A model generated the notes under the pieces. It searched no databases and was not told the origin of the DNA. It worked only from the letters and a program-made list of their open reading frames with translations. A stretch of 64,000 nucleotides of DNA from Fen-1058 sp964398185 (GTDB taxonomy: Bacteria > Chloroflexota > Anaerolineae > Fen-1058). The translations under genes and the position numbers were made by a program. The DNA lies in contig CAYNML010000017.1 in the NCBI GenBank assembly GCA_964398185.1, positions 1 through 64,000 on the forward strand, given 5' to 3'. Positions 39,877-47,836 of the stretch are shown one piece after another (the first letter of the stretch is position 1; the number at the start of each line of letters is the position of its first letter).

Positions 39877-41052
39877 CTACTTCACCAAGCCCTGCGCCAC
39901 CAGCAGTTCCGCATTCAGCAGTGATCCCCCTGCCGCGCCGCGAATGGTGTTGTGCGACAGCACGACGAACTTCACATGGAACAGCGGATCTTCACGCACG
40001 CGGCCGACCACGGTGGTCATGCCCTTGCCCGCATCTCGATCGCGGCGCGGCTGCGGTCGATCGGGTTCCGAGCGCACTTCGATCACGCGCTCGGGCGACG
40101 ACGGCAGCGATCGGACGATCTCGGCCCACTCGTAATCGATCAGCGCCTGCGCGGCTGCCTGCGGCCCGATCGGCTGATCGAACTCCAGCGACACGCAGAC
40201 GGTGTGCCCGTCGATCACCGCCACGCGATTGGTGTGCGCCGAAATCGTGATCGGCGCGTCGATCACGTAGGGAGATGTCGTCATTGCGAGCGCTGTTTGC
40301 GAAGCAATCTCAACATCAAGCGGCGCAAATTGCCTTTCCGCAGGAGATTGCTTCGTCGTCCTGCGGACTCCTCGCAATGACGGGTGCTCACTTGCCAGAA
40401 CATTCAGCCTCCCCAGCATCTTGAGCGGTTCCGTCTCCACCTTCGGCTCCTCGCCGCCGATGTAAGGCACGACGTTATCGATCGCATCCAGCGAGGCCAC
40501 GCCCGGATAGCCCGCGCCCGACAGCGCCTGCAGCGACACCACGAAGGCTTTCTTGATCCCAAAGGTATCCAGCAACGGCCGAAAAGCAATCGTGAAACCG
40601 GTGGACGTGCAGTTGGGATTCGTCGCGATAAAACCGCTCCAGCCGCGCTGTGCGCGCTGCACTGTGATCAACGCGGTGTGATCGGGGTTGACCTCCGGGA
40701 TAAGCAGCGGCACGTCGTCGTCCATGCGATACGCCGAGGCGTTGGAGCACACACCGTGCCCCGCCTGCGCGAACGCCGGCTCGATCGCCTTGGCTTGATC
40801 CGACGGCAGTGCCGAAAACGCGATGGCCGCGTCGAGACCCGGCTCGGTCGGCACGACCTTCATCGATCGCGCATAGTCCGGCATCGGTCGATCGAGCACC
40901 CAGCGGCACGCCTCGCCGTACAACTGCCCCACCGATCGATCTGATCCCGTCAACGCCGTCACTTCAAACCACGGATGATTTTCCAACAACTGCACAAAGC
41001 GCTGACCCACGGCTCCGGTTGCGCCGAGAACGGCAACTTTGATCTTTGACAT
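39877..41052 (-). CDS. asd: aspartate-semialdehyde dehydrogenase carrying an in-frame palindromic repeat
   Basis: 391 residues. Reduces aspartyl phosphate to the semialdehyde for Thr, Met, Lys and diaminopimelate synthesis. NADP loop VAVLGATGAVGQRFVQLL, active-site Cys in ATNPNCTSTG, SGAGYPGV, substrate Arg/His region ISAHTNRVAVIDGHT and C-terminal VLSHNTIRGAAGGS place it in the archaeal/fungal-like type, which has about 350 residues. Between LGRLNVLASEHP and SPYVIDAP about 35 extra residues (SLRGVRRTTKQSPAERQ..) are encoded by a CGTCATTGCGAG repeat (40279-40382). The frame is kept on both sides. It is encoded 120 bases after lysC on the same strand, under the same apparent attenuator. Confidence 0.93.
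   Translation of the reverse strand: MSKIKVAVLGATGAVGQRFVQLLENHPWFEVTALTGSDRSVGQLYGEACRWVLDRPMPDYARSMKVVPTEPGLDAAIAFSALPSDQAKAIEPAFAQAGHGVCSNASAYRMDDDVPLLIPEVNPDHTALITVQRAQRGWSGFIATNPNCTSTGFTIAFRPLLDTFGIKKAFVVSLQALSGAGYPGVASLDAIDNVVPYIGGEEPKVETEPLKMLGRLNVLASEHPSLRGVRRTTKQSPAERQFAPLDVEIASQTALAMTTSPYVIDAPITISAHTNRVAVIDGHTVCVSLEFDQPIGPQAAAQALIDYEWAEIVRSLPSSPERVIEVRSEPDRPQPRRDRDAGKGMTTVVGRVREDPLFHVKFVVLSHNTIRGAAGGSLLNAELLVAQGLVK
40279..40382. repeat. CGTCATTGCGAG palindromic repeat inside asd, copy 4
   Basis: Same ends and inner GAAGCAATCTC/GAGATTGCTTCG arms as the intergenic copies, 104 bp long, but lying in the middle of the asd reading frame and translated without a stop. Confidence 0.92.
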
Positions 41053-41073
41053 GAGTCCTCCACAAGGAATGAA

Positions 41074-41133
41074 GTAAAACGTAATGCGTAAAACGTAATC
41101 AGCTCGTTACGTTTTACGTTTCACGTTTCACGC
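41074..41133. repeat. GTAAAACGTAA / TTACGTTTTACG word repeat, copy 5
   Basis: GTAAAACGTAATGCGTAAAACGTAATC on the left and GTTACGTTTTACGTTTCACGTTTCACG on the right form an inverted pair between lysC and asd. It occupies most of the intergenic space within the operon. Confidence 0.75.
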
Positions 41134-41172
41134 ACCTCGCAACACGTGACAACACTGTAAACAGCCTTAACC

Positions 41173-42579
41173 TTACGAATTGACAATGAGCCGATGAATC
41201 GCCCGCACCGCCGCATCCGCGTCCCCCTTATCAACAATCAAACTGATGCTGCACTCACTGGAACCCTGCGCAATGGCGATGATGTTGAGCCGCTCCGCGC
41301 CCAGCGCGCCGAACACGCGTCCGGCAATGCCCGGCGTGTGCCGCATCCCCGCGCCCACCACCGTCACGATCACCACATTCTCCATCACCGCGATGTCGTC
41401 GATGTCGCGGTCGGCCAGTTCACGCCGGAACTCGTCGTGCAGGGCCGCGCACACGCTGGCCGTCAGATTCTCCGGCACGGTGAAGCAGATGCTCTGCTCG
41501 GACGAGGCCTGCGTGATCAACGAGACGCTGGTGTGCGTGCGCGCCACTGCGCCAAAGGTGCGGGCGGCTACGCCCGGTACGCCCAGCATGCCGCGCCCTT
41601 CCACCGTGATCATCGTCTGGCCGCGAATCACCGTCACCGCTTTGACGCCGCCATAGATATGACCATTGTCTTTGACAATCTGCGTGCCGGGCTGCTGCGG
41701 ATTAAACGTGTTCTTGATCCACAACGCGATGCCGCGCTCGACGACGGGACGAATGGTCTTGGGGTGCAGCACCTTCGCGCCGTAGTAGGCCAGTTCGGAG
41801 ATTTCGCGATACGTGAGTTCGGGCAAAGTCCGTGCCGCCGGATCGATGCGCGGATCGGTGGTCATCACACCGTCGACATCAGTCCAGATCCACACCTCGG
41901 CGGCGTCCAGCGCCACGCCCAGGATCGCTGCGCTGAAATCGCTGCCGCCGCGCCCCAGCGTCGTGATCGCGCCGTCCTGCGTCGCGCCGATAAAGCCTGT
42001 CACGATCGGCGTCACGCCCTTGTCGAGCAGCGGATTCAACCGGGCTTGTGTTTTCGATCGGGTGAGATCACCGATCGGGTTGGCCGCCTGAAAATGCGCA
42101 TCGGTCACGACGATCTCAGACGCCTCGATCGGTTCCGCCGCGATCCCGATCGATTTCAAGTAAGCCGCGATCAATTGAATGCTCATGCGCTCGCCCAGCG
42201 AACCGATCGCATCCAGCGCGCGCGGCGAGGCTTCGCCCAGCACGTTGACCGCGTGACACAGCGACTCGAACTCGCTCAGATACACCTCCACCGTCGCGCG
42301 CGCCACCGACGAATGCTGCGGTTGCGTGACCAGATCATTGAGCGCCGCGATATGTTTGGCGCGCAAGTCCTGCGCGATCGATCGAAAGGTGTTGGCGTCG
42401 CCGTCGGCGGCGGTGTGTGCTCCTTTGAGCAAGGCATCGGTTACGCCGCTCATCGCCGAAGAGACCACGACCACGCGCGGCCAGTCGGCTTGCGCCGCGC
42501 GCACGATGTCGGCCGTGGAGCGAATCGCTTCGGCGCTGCCCACCGATGTGCCGCCGAACTTCATGATGAGTGTGCTCAT
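41173..42579 (-). CDS. lysC: aspartate kinase
   Basis: 468 residues from the ATG at 42579 (CCGGAGGAATCC upstream); a longer frame to 42642 is encoded by a repeat. Phosphorylates aspartate, the first step toward Thr, Met, Lys and diaminopimelate. Kinase signatures: STLIMKFGGTSVGSAE, GFIGATQDGAITTLGRGGSDFSAA, and WTDVDGVMTTDPR. Two C-terminal ACT domains follow (ITVEGRGMLGVPGVAARTFGAV and VTVVGAGMRHTPGIAGRVFGAL), sites for feedback control. It is the first gene of a lysC-asd operon. Upstream lie a promoter, a Thr-rich leader peptide and an intrinsic terminator, so threonine supply probably controls it. Confidence 0.95.
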   Translation of the reverse strand: MSTLIMKFGGTSVGSAEAIRSTADIVRAAQADWPRVVVVSSAMSGVTDALLKGAHTAADGDANTFRSIAQDLRAKHIAALNDLVTQPQHSSVARATVEVYLSEFESLCHAVNVLGEASPRALDAIGSLGERMSIQLIAAYLKSIGIAAEPIEASEIVVTDAHFQAANPIGDLTRSKTQARLNPLLDKGVTPIVTGFIGATQDGAITTLGRGGSDFSAAILGVALDAAEVWIWTDVDGVMTTDPRIDPAARTLPELTYREISELAYYGAKVLHPKTIRPVVERGIALWIKNTFNPQQPGTQIVKDNGHIYGGVKAVTVIRGQTMITVEGRGMLGVPGVAARTFGAVARTHTSVSLITQASSEQSICFTVPENLTASVCAALHDEFRRELADRDIDDIAVMENVVIVTVVGAGMRHTPGIAGRVFGALGAERLNIIAIAQGSSECSISLIVDKGDADAAVRAIHRLIVNS

Positions 42580-42603
42580 GGATTCCTCCGGTTTTCTTGG
42601 TGT

Positions 42604-42700
42604 GTCATTCCCGCGTGTCTCCGGCGGGAATCCAGTAGACAATCAGCACGATCTGCCTATCGTCAATCTGGATGCCCGACACAAGCGCTCGGGCATGACG
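42604..42700. repeat. composite double-hairpin repeat in the lysC leader
   Basis: GTCATTCCCGC/GCGGGAATCCAG and CTGGATGCCCGA/TCGGGCATGAC hairpins with a spacer of about 45 bases. It belongs to the same family as 38709. It lies between the attenuator terminator and the lysC start, so it is part of the transcript when the terminator is read through. Confidence 0.88.
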
Positions 42701-42707
42701 TGCGAAC

Positions 42708-42737
42708 AAAAAAACGCGAAGCCGTTTGGCTCCGCGT
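42708..42737 (-). terminator. attenuator terminator of lysC-asd
   Basis: Minus strand: ACGCGGAGCC-AAAC-GGCTTCGCGT is a 10-bp stem (one G-T pair) with a 4-base loop, followed by seven T (42714-42708). It lies between the leader peptide stop and lysC. The leader segment GCTTCGT (42778-42772) can pair with its 5' arm and so prevent it forming. Confidence 0.85.
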
Positions 42738-42766
42738 CAGGTGCTGCTGATGGTACTGTGTTCCAC

Positions 42767-42844
42767 TCACGACGAAGCGACGGCTGCCCGGAGGGGCGTC
42801 GTGGTCATGGTGGTGGTCATCATGCCGTACAATAGTGCAACCAT
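42767..42844 (-). CDS. threonine-rich leader peptide controlling lysC-asd
   Basis: Reads MVALLYGMMTTTMTTTPLRAAVASS and a TGA stop (42769-42767); an inner start at 42823 would give MMTTTMTTT.. Six Thr codons lie within seven codons (42817-42797), the mark of a threonine attenuator such as E. coli thrL. After it, CACGACG (42803-42797, in the Thr codons) can pair with CGTCGTG (42774-42768), while GCTTCGT (42778-42772) can pair with the terminator arm. A ribosome stalled at Thr would free the second region and let transcription pass. The ATG at 42844 lies at the expected transcription start, so it may be leaderless. Confidence 0.75.
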   Translation of the reverse strand: MVALLYGMMTTTMTTTPLRAAVASS

Positions 42845-42851
42845 GGCCGCA

Positions 42852-42880
42852 AGTGTACCCGCGCCGCCGCGCAGCGTCAA
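42852..42880 (-). promoter_or_regulatory. promoter of the lysC-asd operon
   Basis: Minus strand: TTGACG (42880-42875), 17 bases, TACACT (42857-42852). The predicted transcription start falls next to the ATG of the leader peptide at 42844. Confidence 0.75.
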
Positions 42881-43018
42881 CTGGCAATCTCCAACGATTT
42901 CGTCATGAAACAGTAATGCACTTTGCACAAAATTGAGGTAAGATTGCGGCAGCCACTGTTCCTGAAAACCCGGTTGCTTTCCCTGTTTGATCTGAGTCAC
43001 GCTCGATGAGGAGGCGGT

Positions 43019-45568
43019 ATGCGCAGACACATGGTGATGCGTTTGCTGTTGATCGTAGCCTTGCTGCTGGCCGTGGCGCCGCTGTCGCTGGGCGCGTCTG
43101 CCCGGCCTGAGCAGGCGGGCACGCAAGCAGCGTTCAATCGCCTGCAGGCGCGGACCAACAGCGCCCTGACGGTGAACTGGGATGCTCGATCGGAAGTGCC
43201 GAACTTCCTGACGGGTGTTGAGGCGGCCGCGCGGCTGCCCTATCAACCCACGGCGGCGGAACGCGGCAACCCGATCGCGATTGCGCGCGGCTTTCTCGAC
43301 GAGAACCGCGCGCTCTTCAAACTCCGCAGCGTGGCCGAAGAACTGCAATTCCTCCGCAACGAGAGCGACAAGCAGCTGGGCTGGTCGCACGTGCGGCTGG
43401 CGCAGGTTTACCAGGGGCTTCCCGTCTTTGGCTATCAACTTGTGGTCCACCTCGATTCGCAAAATCAAGTCGTGACCGTCAACGGCCACTTCCGCCCGGA
43501 GATCGATCTGGACACGACGCCCAAAGTGAGTCAAGCGGACGCGGAACAATTGGCGTTGGACGATCTGCTCAACGCACAGCTAGAACCCGATCAGCGATCG
43601 CGCGTCACAGCAACCATCCTGCGCGACAAGACGCAATTGATGATCCACGTCGATCGGGACGATCAGCCGCGCCTGACGTGGTACGTCACGATCATGACCG
43701 ACGCGCCGCTGGGACAGTGGCGCTACTTCGTCAATGCGCGCCGCGCGCAGGTGGTGCACCAATTCGACAGCATCGCGCACGGCAAGCGGCGCATGACGTA
43801 CAGCGCCGACAACTCCACCGACATCCCCGGCCGCCTGTTGATCGATGAAGGCGAGCGCTCCAAGGACGCTATCGCGCAGGCCGCGCACGACGGCGCCGGC
43901 AAAGTGTACGACTACTACTTCAACACCTTCAAACGTGACGGCCTCGACGATCAGGGCAGCCCGCTGGTCTCCACGGTGCACTACGGCAGCGATCCAGAAG
44001 ATGCCGAGAATGCCGCGTGGATCGGCGAAGCGCAGCAGATGATCTACGGCGACGGCGGCAAAATCTTCAAGCCGCTGTCGTACGGGCTGGACGTCGTCGG
44101 TCACGAATTCACGCACGGCATCATCGACAATACGTCGGGCTTGATCTACGAAGGCCAGTCGGGCGCGCTGAATGAATCCTATGCGGACGTGTTCGGCGCG
44201 TTGATCGATCGGGGTAACTGGACGATCGGGGAAACCGTGATCAAGTCGCCGCCGTATCCGCTCAAGTTCCTGCGCAGCCTGCAGGATCCCACCGGCGGCG
44301 GTAACTACGACGCAGCCGATCCGTTGAACAGTGTGGGCCAGCCCGCGCACATGAACGACTATGCTGATCTGCCCTACACGCGCAAAGGCGACAATGGCGG
44401 CGTGCACGTCAACAGCGGCATCCCCAACCTGGTGGCTTACTTGATTGCGCGCGAGCTCGGGCCGGAGAAGATGGAGCAGATTTACTATCGCACGCTGACC
44501 CAGTATCTCACGCCCAACTCGGATTTTGCCGATGCGGCCCGCGCCACGATCCGCGCCGCGAAGGATCTATACGGCAACACCGAAGGCAACGCCATCAACC
44601 TCGCCCTGCCCAAAGTGGGTCTCAGCGCCGAGGGTTCCTCGCAGACACCGCCGCCCACCAGCACGCCTACCTCGCCAGGCAAGAAGCAGCCGGTGCCCAG
44701 CGAAAAAGTTCCGGCGGGCTGCACCAATTTGATTGTGAACGGCGCGTTCGAAGGCGACGGCGGTTGGATCTCGATCGTGGGCAAGGGCGAGGACAACCTG
44801 ATCGAGACGGAACTGCCGCACACCGGATCGCGCAGCGCGTGGCTGGGCGGCACGGACAAAGAGCCGATCATGTACATCTATCAAGACGTGAAGATTCCGG
44901 CCAATGCCACCCAGGTGCAGCTGGCCTACTATCGCCTGGTGCATCAGGAACTGGCGGACTCGGCCGATTTCTTTGTCGACGATGCCAATTTCACCGTGCT
45001 GGCCGCCACCACCAAGGGCGACGTCATCGGCACGATCGAAGAGCTGCTCTCGTCGGACGGCGACGACACGTGGGCGCAGGCGCAGTTTGACATCACCGGG
45101 CTGGCGGGCAAGACCGTGCGCCTGGCCTTCCATTCGGAAAATCCCAAGGGCAACATTAGCAGCCTGTTCGTGGACGATGTGACGCTGCTGGCCTGCACCA
45201 CGGGCGGCGGCGGACCGACCACGCCCAAGACCAAATCGCAGGAGCAGGTGTATCTGGAAGGCACTATCGCCAACTCGGACACGGGGCGCGGCATCGAAGG
45301 TGCGCAGGTATTCATCTTGAAGGAAGGACTCAGCGCCAGCGACGCCGCGGCGGACGACACCGTGACGCGCAATGAAGTGATCGCCTCGGGCGTGAGTGAT
45401 GCGTCGGGCTTCTATCGCACCGATGTCGCCATCCCGCGCGGCAGGACGTACAGCGCCATCGTCATCGCGAAAGGTTATCGTCCCATCGTGGCCGATGACG
45501 GCATCGACGTGCCGTCGAACGCGACGAATCCCTATCAAGTGGATGCGACGCTGAGGAAGAGCAAATAG
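43019..45568 (+). CDS. thermolysin-family (M4) secreted metalloprotease
   Basis: 849 residues. GAGGCGGT precedes the ATG. A signal peptide (MRLLLIVALLLAVAPLSLGASA) is followed by an FTP/PepSY-type propeptide (residues ~35-250). The catalytic domain has the zinc motif VVGHEFTHGI (~360-368), NESYADVFG (third zinc ligand Glu) and NDYADLPYTRKGDNGGVHVNSGI with the substrate His. After it come a linker (TPPPTSTPTSPGKK), a carbohydrate-binding-like domain (NLIVNGAFEGDGGW..), and a carboxypeptidase-regulatory-like beta domain. It is an exported protease. An emfourin-like gene, the inhibitor type of M4 proteases, lies 1.8 kb downstream. Confidence 0.93.
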   Translation: MRRHMVMRLLLIVALLLAVAPLSLGASARPEQAGTQAAFNRLQARTNSALTVNWDARSEVPNFLTGVEAAARLPYQPTAAERGNPIAIARGFLDENRALFKLRSVAEELQFLRNESDKQLGWSHVRLAQVYQGLPVFGYQLVVHLDSQNQVVTVNGHFRPEIDLDTTPKVSQADAEQLALDDLLNAQLEPDQRSRVTATILRDKTQLMIHVDRDDQPRLTWYVTIMTDAPLGQWRYFVNARRAQVVHQFDSIAHGKRRMTYSADNSTDIPGRLLIDEGERSKDAIAQAAHDGAGKVYDYYFNTFKRDGLDDQGSPLVSTVHYGSDPEDAENAAWIGEAQQMIYGDGGKIFKPLSYGLDVVGHEFTHGIIDNTSGLIYEGQSGALNESYADVFGALIDRGNWTIGETVIKSPPYPLKFLRSLQDPTGGGNYDAADPLNSVGQPAHMNDYADLPYTRKGDNGGVHVNSGIPNLVAYLIARELGPEKMEQIYYRTLTQYLTPNSDFADAARATIRAAKDLYGNTEGNAINLALPKVGLSAEGSSQTPPPTSTPTSPGKKQPVPSEKVPAGCTNLIVNGAFEGDGGWISIVGKGEDNLIETELPHTGSRSAWLGGTDKEPIMYIYQDVKIPANATQVQLAYYRLVHQELADSADFFVDDANFTVLAATTKGDVIGTIEELLSSDGDDTWAQAQFDITGLAGKTVRLAFHSENPKGNISSLFVDDVTLLACTTGGGGPTTPKTKSQEQVYLEGTIANSDTGRGIEGAQVFILKEGLSASDAAADDTVTRNEVIASGVSDASGFYRTDVAIPRGRTYSAIVIAKGYRPIVADDGIDVPSNATNPYQVDATLRKSK

Positions 45569-45576
45569 CGCTACCA

Positions 45577-45689
45577 CGTCATTGCGAGCCCACGCAGGGG
45601 CGAAGCAATCTCCGTATCGATGGAATGAGATTGCTTCGTCGCGGTTCGCGCTCACCTGCCCCGCGCTTCTCAGCGGGGTCGCAATGACG
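45577..45689. repeat. CGTCATTGCGAG palindromic repeat, copy 5
   Basis: CGTCATTGCGAGCCCACGCAGGGGCGAAGCAATCTC and GAGATTGCTTCG..GTCGCAATGACG, with an extra CCCCGC/GCGGGG stem in the right half. It separates the M4 protease and PrsW-like genes. Confidence 0.9.
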
Positions 45690-45702
45690 AAATGAGGACT
45701 CC

Positions 45703-46629
45703 ATGACCGACAAACCCATGTGTTGCATCTGCCACGAACCTGTCGAAGAACCGTTCAACATGTTGGGCGGACGCCTGTATTGCGCCAGACATTTCGCCGT
45801 GGTCAACAAGCCACACCCCGGTTTCTGGCGCGCCGGGGTGATCCAGCTGATCGGCATGGCGATCTTCGCCGTGGTCGTCGCCGTCATCGCCGGGAATCTC
45901 GGCCCGCTCGATCGCACCGCGCAGCTCGTCGTCGGCCTGTTCCTCGCCAGCGTGCCGAGCGCGTTGTGGCTGCTTTATTTCTACCGGCAAGATCGCCTGG
46001 AGCCGGAGCCCAAGACGCACATCGGTCTGGTGTTTGTGGCGGCGCTCGTGTTGACTGATTTTCTGGCGCTGCGCGTGATCAACGATTGGTTCCAGGTGGG
46101 CGTGTGGGCTTCCGCCAATACGTGGACGTCGCTGCTGGCCTCGATCTTGATCAATGGTTTCATGTTGCAAGCGTGCATGTACATCGCCGTGCGGCTGGTC
46201 TACACCGGCGCGGAATTCGACGAGCGCATGGACGGCATCGTGTATGGCACGGTGGCAGGACTGGGCGTGGCAACGCTCTTGAACCTGCACTACATCATCG
46301 ACAATCAGGGCGTGGCACTGGCGCCGGGCGTGATCAATGTGGTGACCACGGCGCTGGCGCAGGCCTCGTTCGGCGGGCTGATGGGCTGGTTTATGGCCGA
46401 AGACAAATTCACCGAGCGGCGCTTCTGGTTCGTGCCGCTGGGCTTTACGATCGCCGCGGTGTTGAACGGCTTGTTTAGCTGGCTGATCAACGAAGTGAGC
46501 GCGGCGGGGCTGGGGGTGGAACCCATCCGATCGTTGATCCTGGGCCTGCTGGTCGCCCTCGCCACGTTTGGTGTGCTGGTGTGGCTGATGCACTTCTCGA
46601 CACAGGTGACCTTGCGGCGTAAAGCGTGA
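45703..46629 (+). CDS. PrsW-like membrane protein with N-terminal zinc-binding motif
   Basis: 308 residues. The N-terminus MTDKPMCCICHEPVEEPFNMLGGRLYCARHF has Cys/His spaced as in a small zinc ribbon or B-box. Then eight or so transmembrane helices. LLYFYRQDRLEPEPKTHIGLVFVAAL and GAEFDERMDGIVYGTVAGLGVATLLN resemble PrsW family motifs (YxxDRxEPEP and E(F)DExxDGIVYGxxxGLG), an intramembrane metalloprotease family involved in site-1 cleavage of anti-sigma factors. The catalytic Glu pair differs (EPEP for EE..), so activity is uncertain. GAGGACTCC precedes the ATG. Confidence 0.75.
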   Translation: MTDKPMCCICHEPVEEPFNMLGGRLYCARHFAVVNKPHPGFWRAGVIQLIGMAIFAVVVAVIAGNLGPLDRTAQLVVGLFLASVPSALWLLYFYRQDRLEPEPKTHIGLVFVAALVLTDFLALRVINDWFQVGVWASANTWTSLLASILINGFMLQACMYIAVRLVYTGAEFDERMDGIVYGTVAGLGVATLLNLHYIIDNQGVALAPGVINVVTTALAQASFGGLMGWFMAEDKFTERRFWFVPLGFTIAAVLNGLFSWLINEVSAAGLGVEPIRSLILGLLVALATFGVLVWLMHFSTQVTLRRKA

Positions 46630-46650
46630 TGCGTGTTGCGTGACGGGCGT

Positions 46651-46735
46651 CGTCATGCCCGAGTGCTTCCATCGGGCATCCAGGTCCGCTGTTAACCAAT
46701 TTTCTGGATTCCCGCTAGAAGCGCGCGGGAATGAC
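46651..46735. repeat. composite double-hairpin repeat, copy in reversed orientation
   Basis: GTCATGCCCGAG/ATCGGGCATCCAG then, after a short spacer, CTGGATTCCCGC/GCGGGAATGAC. The order of GCCCG and TCCCG hairpins is opposite to the 38709 and 42604 copies. Confidence 0.85.
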
Positions 46736-46769
46736 ATCGCTCCACAGGGGATCGTGAAAGAGATGATCT

Positions 46770-47378
46770 ATGACCATTGACACAACTCCCGAAGATCGAT
46801 TCTTAGGCGTGCCGCATCTGGGCAAAGACCTGGGCGTGGCGTTCGTCGTGATTGTGGCGCTGCTGCTGGGCTGGCTGCTGCGCGAAGCGACGCTGAATCG
46901 CACCATCGCTTACCAGGACAGTGAGACGGGGTTCAGTCTGCAGTTCCCGGCGGCGTGGGGCGCGGTCGATTCGCTGCAAGATGTGCTGCTGAAGGTCGAG
47001 AATCCCGCCACCGATTCAGCCTACAAGACCAACCTCGTGGTCGAAGCGCGCGATCTCGATCCGCAGAACCCGCCCACGCTGCAAGAGTTCGTCGATCGGC
47101 GCGTCACACAGAAGGGCAGCCTGACAGGCTATCACTTCATCCGCGAGCAGGATGCCACAGTAGACGGCAACAAGGCGCGCGAGCTCGTGTATGCCTACGT
47201 CGTGCAGCCCATCGATCAACCGCGCCGCGTCTCGCTGCCGGTCGTTGTCGCCGCGCGCGAGTTCATCGTCGTCGGGCCGGATCGTGTGTACTACATCACC
47301 GTCGCCGCGCCGGAGAATGAGTTTGATGCGGCCAGCGTTCGGCTGGATGGCATTTTGAATACGGTGGACATTCCATGA
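46770..47378 (+). CDS. membrane-anchored PsbP/DUF1795-like protein
   Basis: 202 residues. A short cytoplasmic start (residues 1-25), one transmembrane helix (VAFVVIVALLLGWLL) and a ~165-residue exported domain: TIAYQDSETGFSLQFPAAWGAVDSLQD resembles the YxxxxxGFSLxxPxxW start of PsbP-like and DUF1795 domains. No active-site motif is visible. The ATG is preceded by GAAAGAGATGATCT. It shares a 4-base overlap (ATGA) with the next gene. Role is unknown, possibly at the cell surface. Confidence 0.7.
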   Translation: MTIDTTPEDRFLGVPHLGKDLGVAFVVIVALLLGWLLREATLNRTIAYQDSETGFSLQFPAAWGAVDSLQDVLLKVENPATDSAYKTNLVVEARDLDPQNPPTLQEFVDRRVTQKGSLTGYHFIREQDATVDGNKARELVYAYVVQPIDQPRRVSLPVVVAAREFIVVGPDRVYYITVAAPENEFDAASVRLDGILNTVDIP

Positions 47379-47836
47379 ACGACGAAACGCTGGGAACATT
47401 GTCTGGTGGGCCACGTGATGATCGCCTGCAAGCCAATGACGATCGTTTGAAGTTGCCGCGCAAAGCGTTCATCGCATTCCGGCAGAGCGGCGGCCTGCGT
47501 TTCAGCACACGCGAGGTGATCGTGTACAACGACGGACGCGTCATCACTCGCCGGCAGGGCAAGCTCGGCGCGGGGGAAGGATCGCGGCGCATCACGCCCG
47601 AGGAAGTGGCTGAGCTCAAGGAGATGATTCAGCAGAGCGGCTTCTTGGGGCTGCCCCGCACGATCGGATCGCAAAACCCCGACGGCTATGCCTACGAACT
47701 GAGCGCGCGGCTGGGCCGCCAATCGAGATCGATCGAATTCTTTGACGGCAGTCTCCCCGCCGAATTACAGCCATTGCTGACTCAACTCAAAGCCCTCTCC
47801 AAGATAGACGACGCGCAGGGACAAAAACCGCGATGA
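47375..47836 (+). CDS. emfourin-like protein
   Basis: 153 residues. The core IAFRQSGGLRFSTREVIVYNDGRVITRRQGKLG..RRITPEEVAELKEMIQQSGFLGLPRTIGSQNPDGYAYELSARLGRQSRSIEFFDGSLPAELQPLLTQLKAL matches the layout of emfourin-like domains: a G-G-hydrophobic strand, an EVAEL..LIxxxxFxxLP helix, then DxxxYxLxxxxGxxxxxV. Emfourin inhibits M4 proteases such as protealysin. An M4 protease is encoded 1.8 kb upstream. The inhibitor role is inferred. It overlaps the previous and following genes by 4 bases, so these three small genes are co-translated. Confidence 0.6.
   Translation: MNDETLGTLSGGPRDDRLQANDDRLKLPRKAFIAFRQSGGLRFSTREVIVYNDGRVITRRQGKLGAGEGSRRITPEEVAELKEMIQQSGFLGLPRTIGSQNPDGYAYELSARLGRQSRSIEFFDGSLPAELQPLLTQLKALSKIDDAQGQKPR

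Noticed and set aside
41194..42750. A 518-codon plus-strand frame opposite lysC
   Set aside because: Arg/His-rich antisense frame to a conserved aspartokinase.
42580..42900. Lysine riboswitch upstream of lysC
   Set aside because: No lysine-riboswitch core words; the region is explained better by a peptide attenuator and a repeat.
42767..43549. A 260-codon minus-strand frame reaching into the M4 protease gene
   Set aside because: Only its last 25 codons make sense, as the Thr-rich leader peptide; the rest is antisense to the protease.
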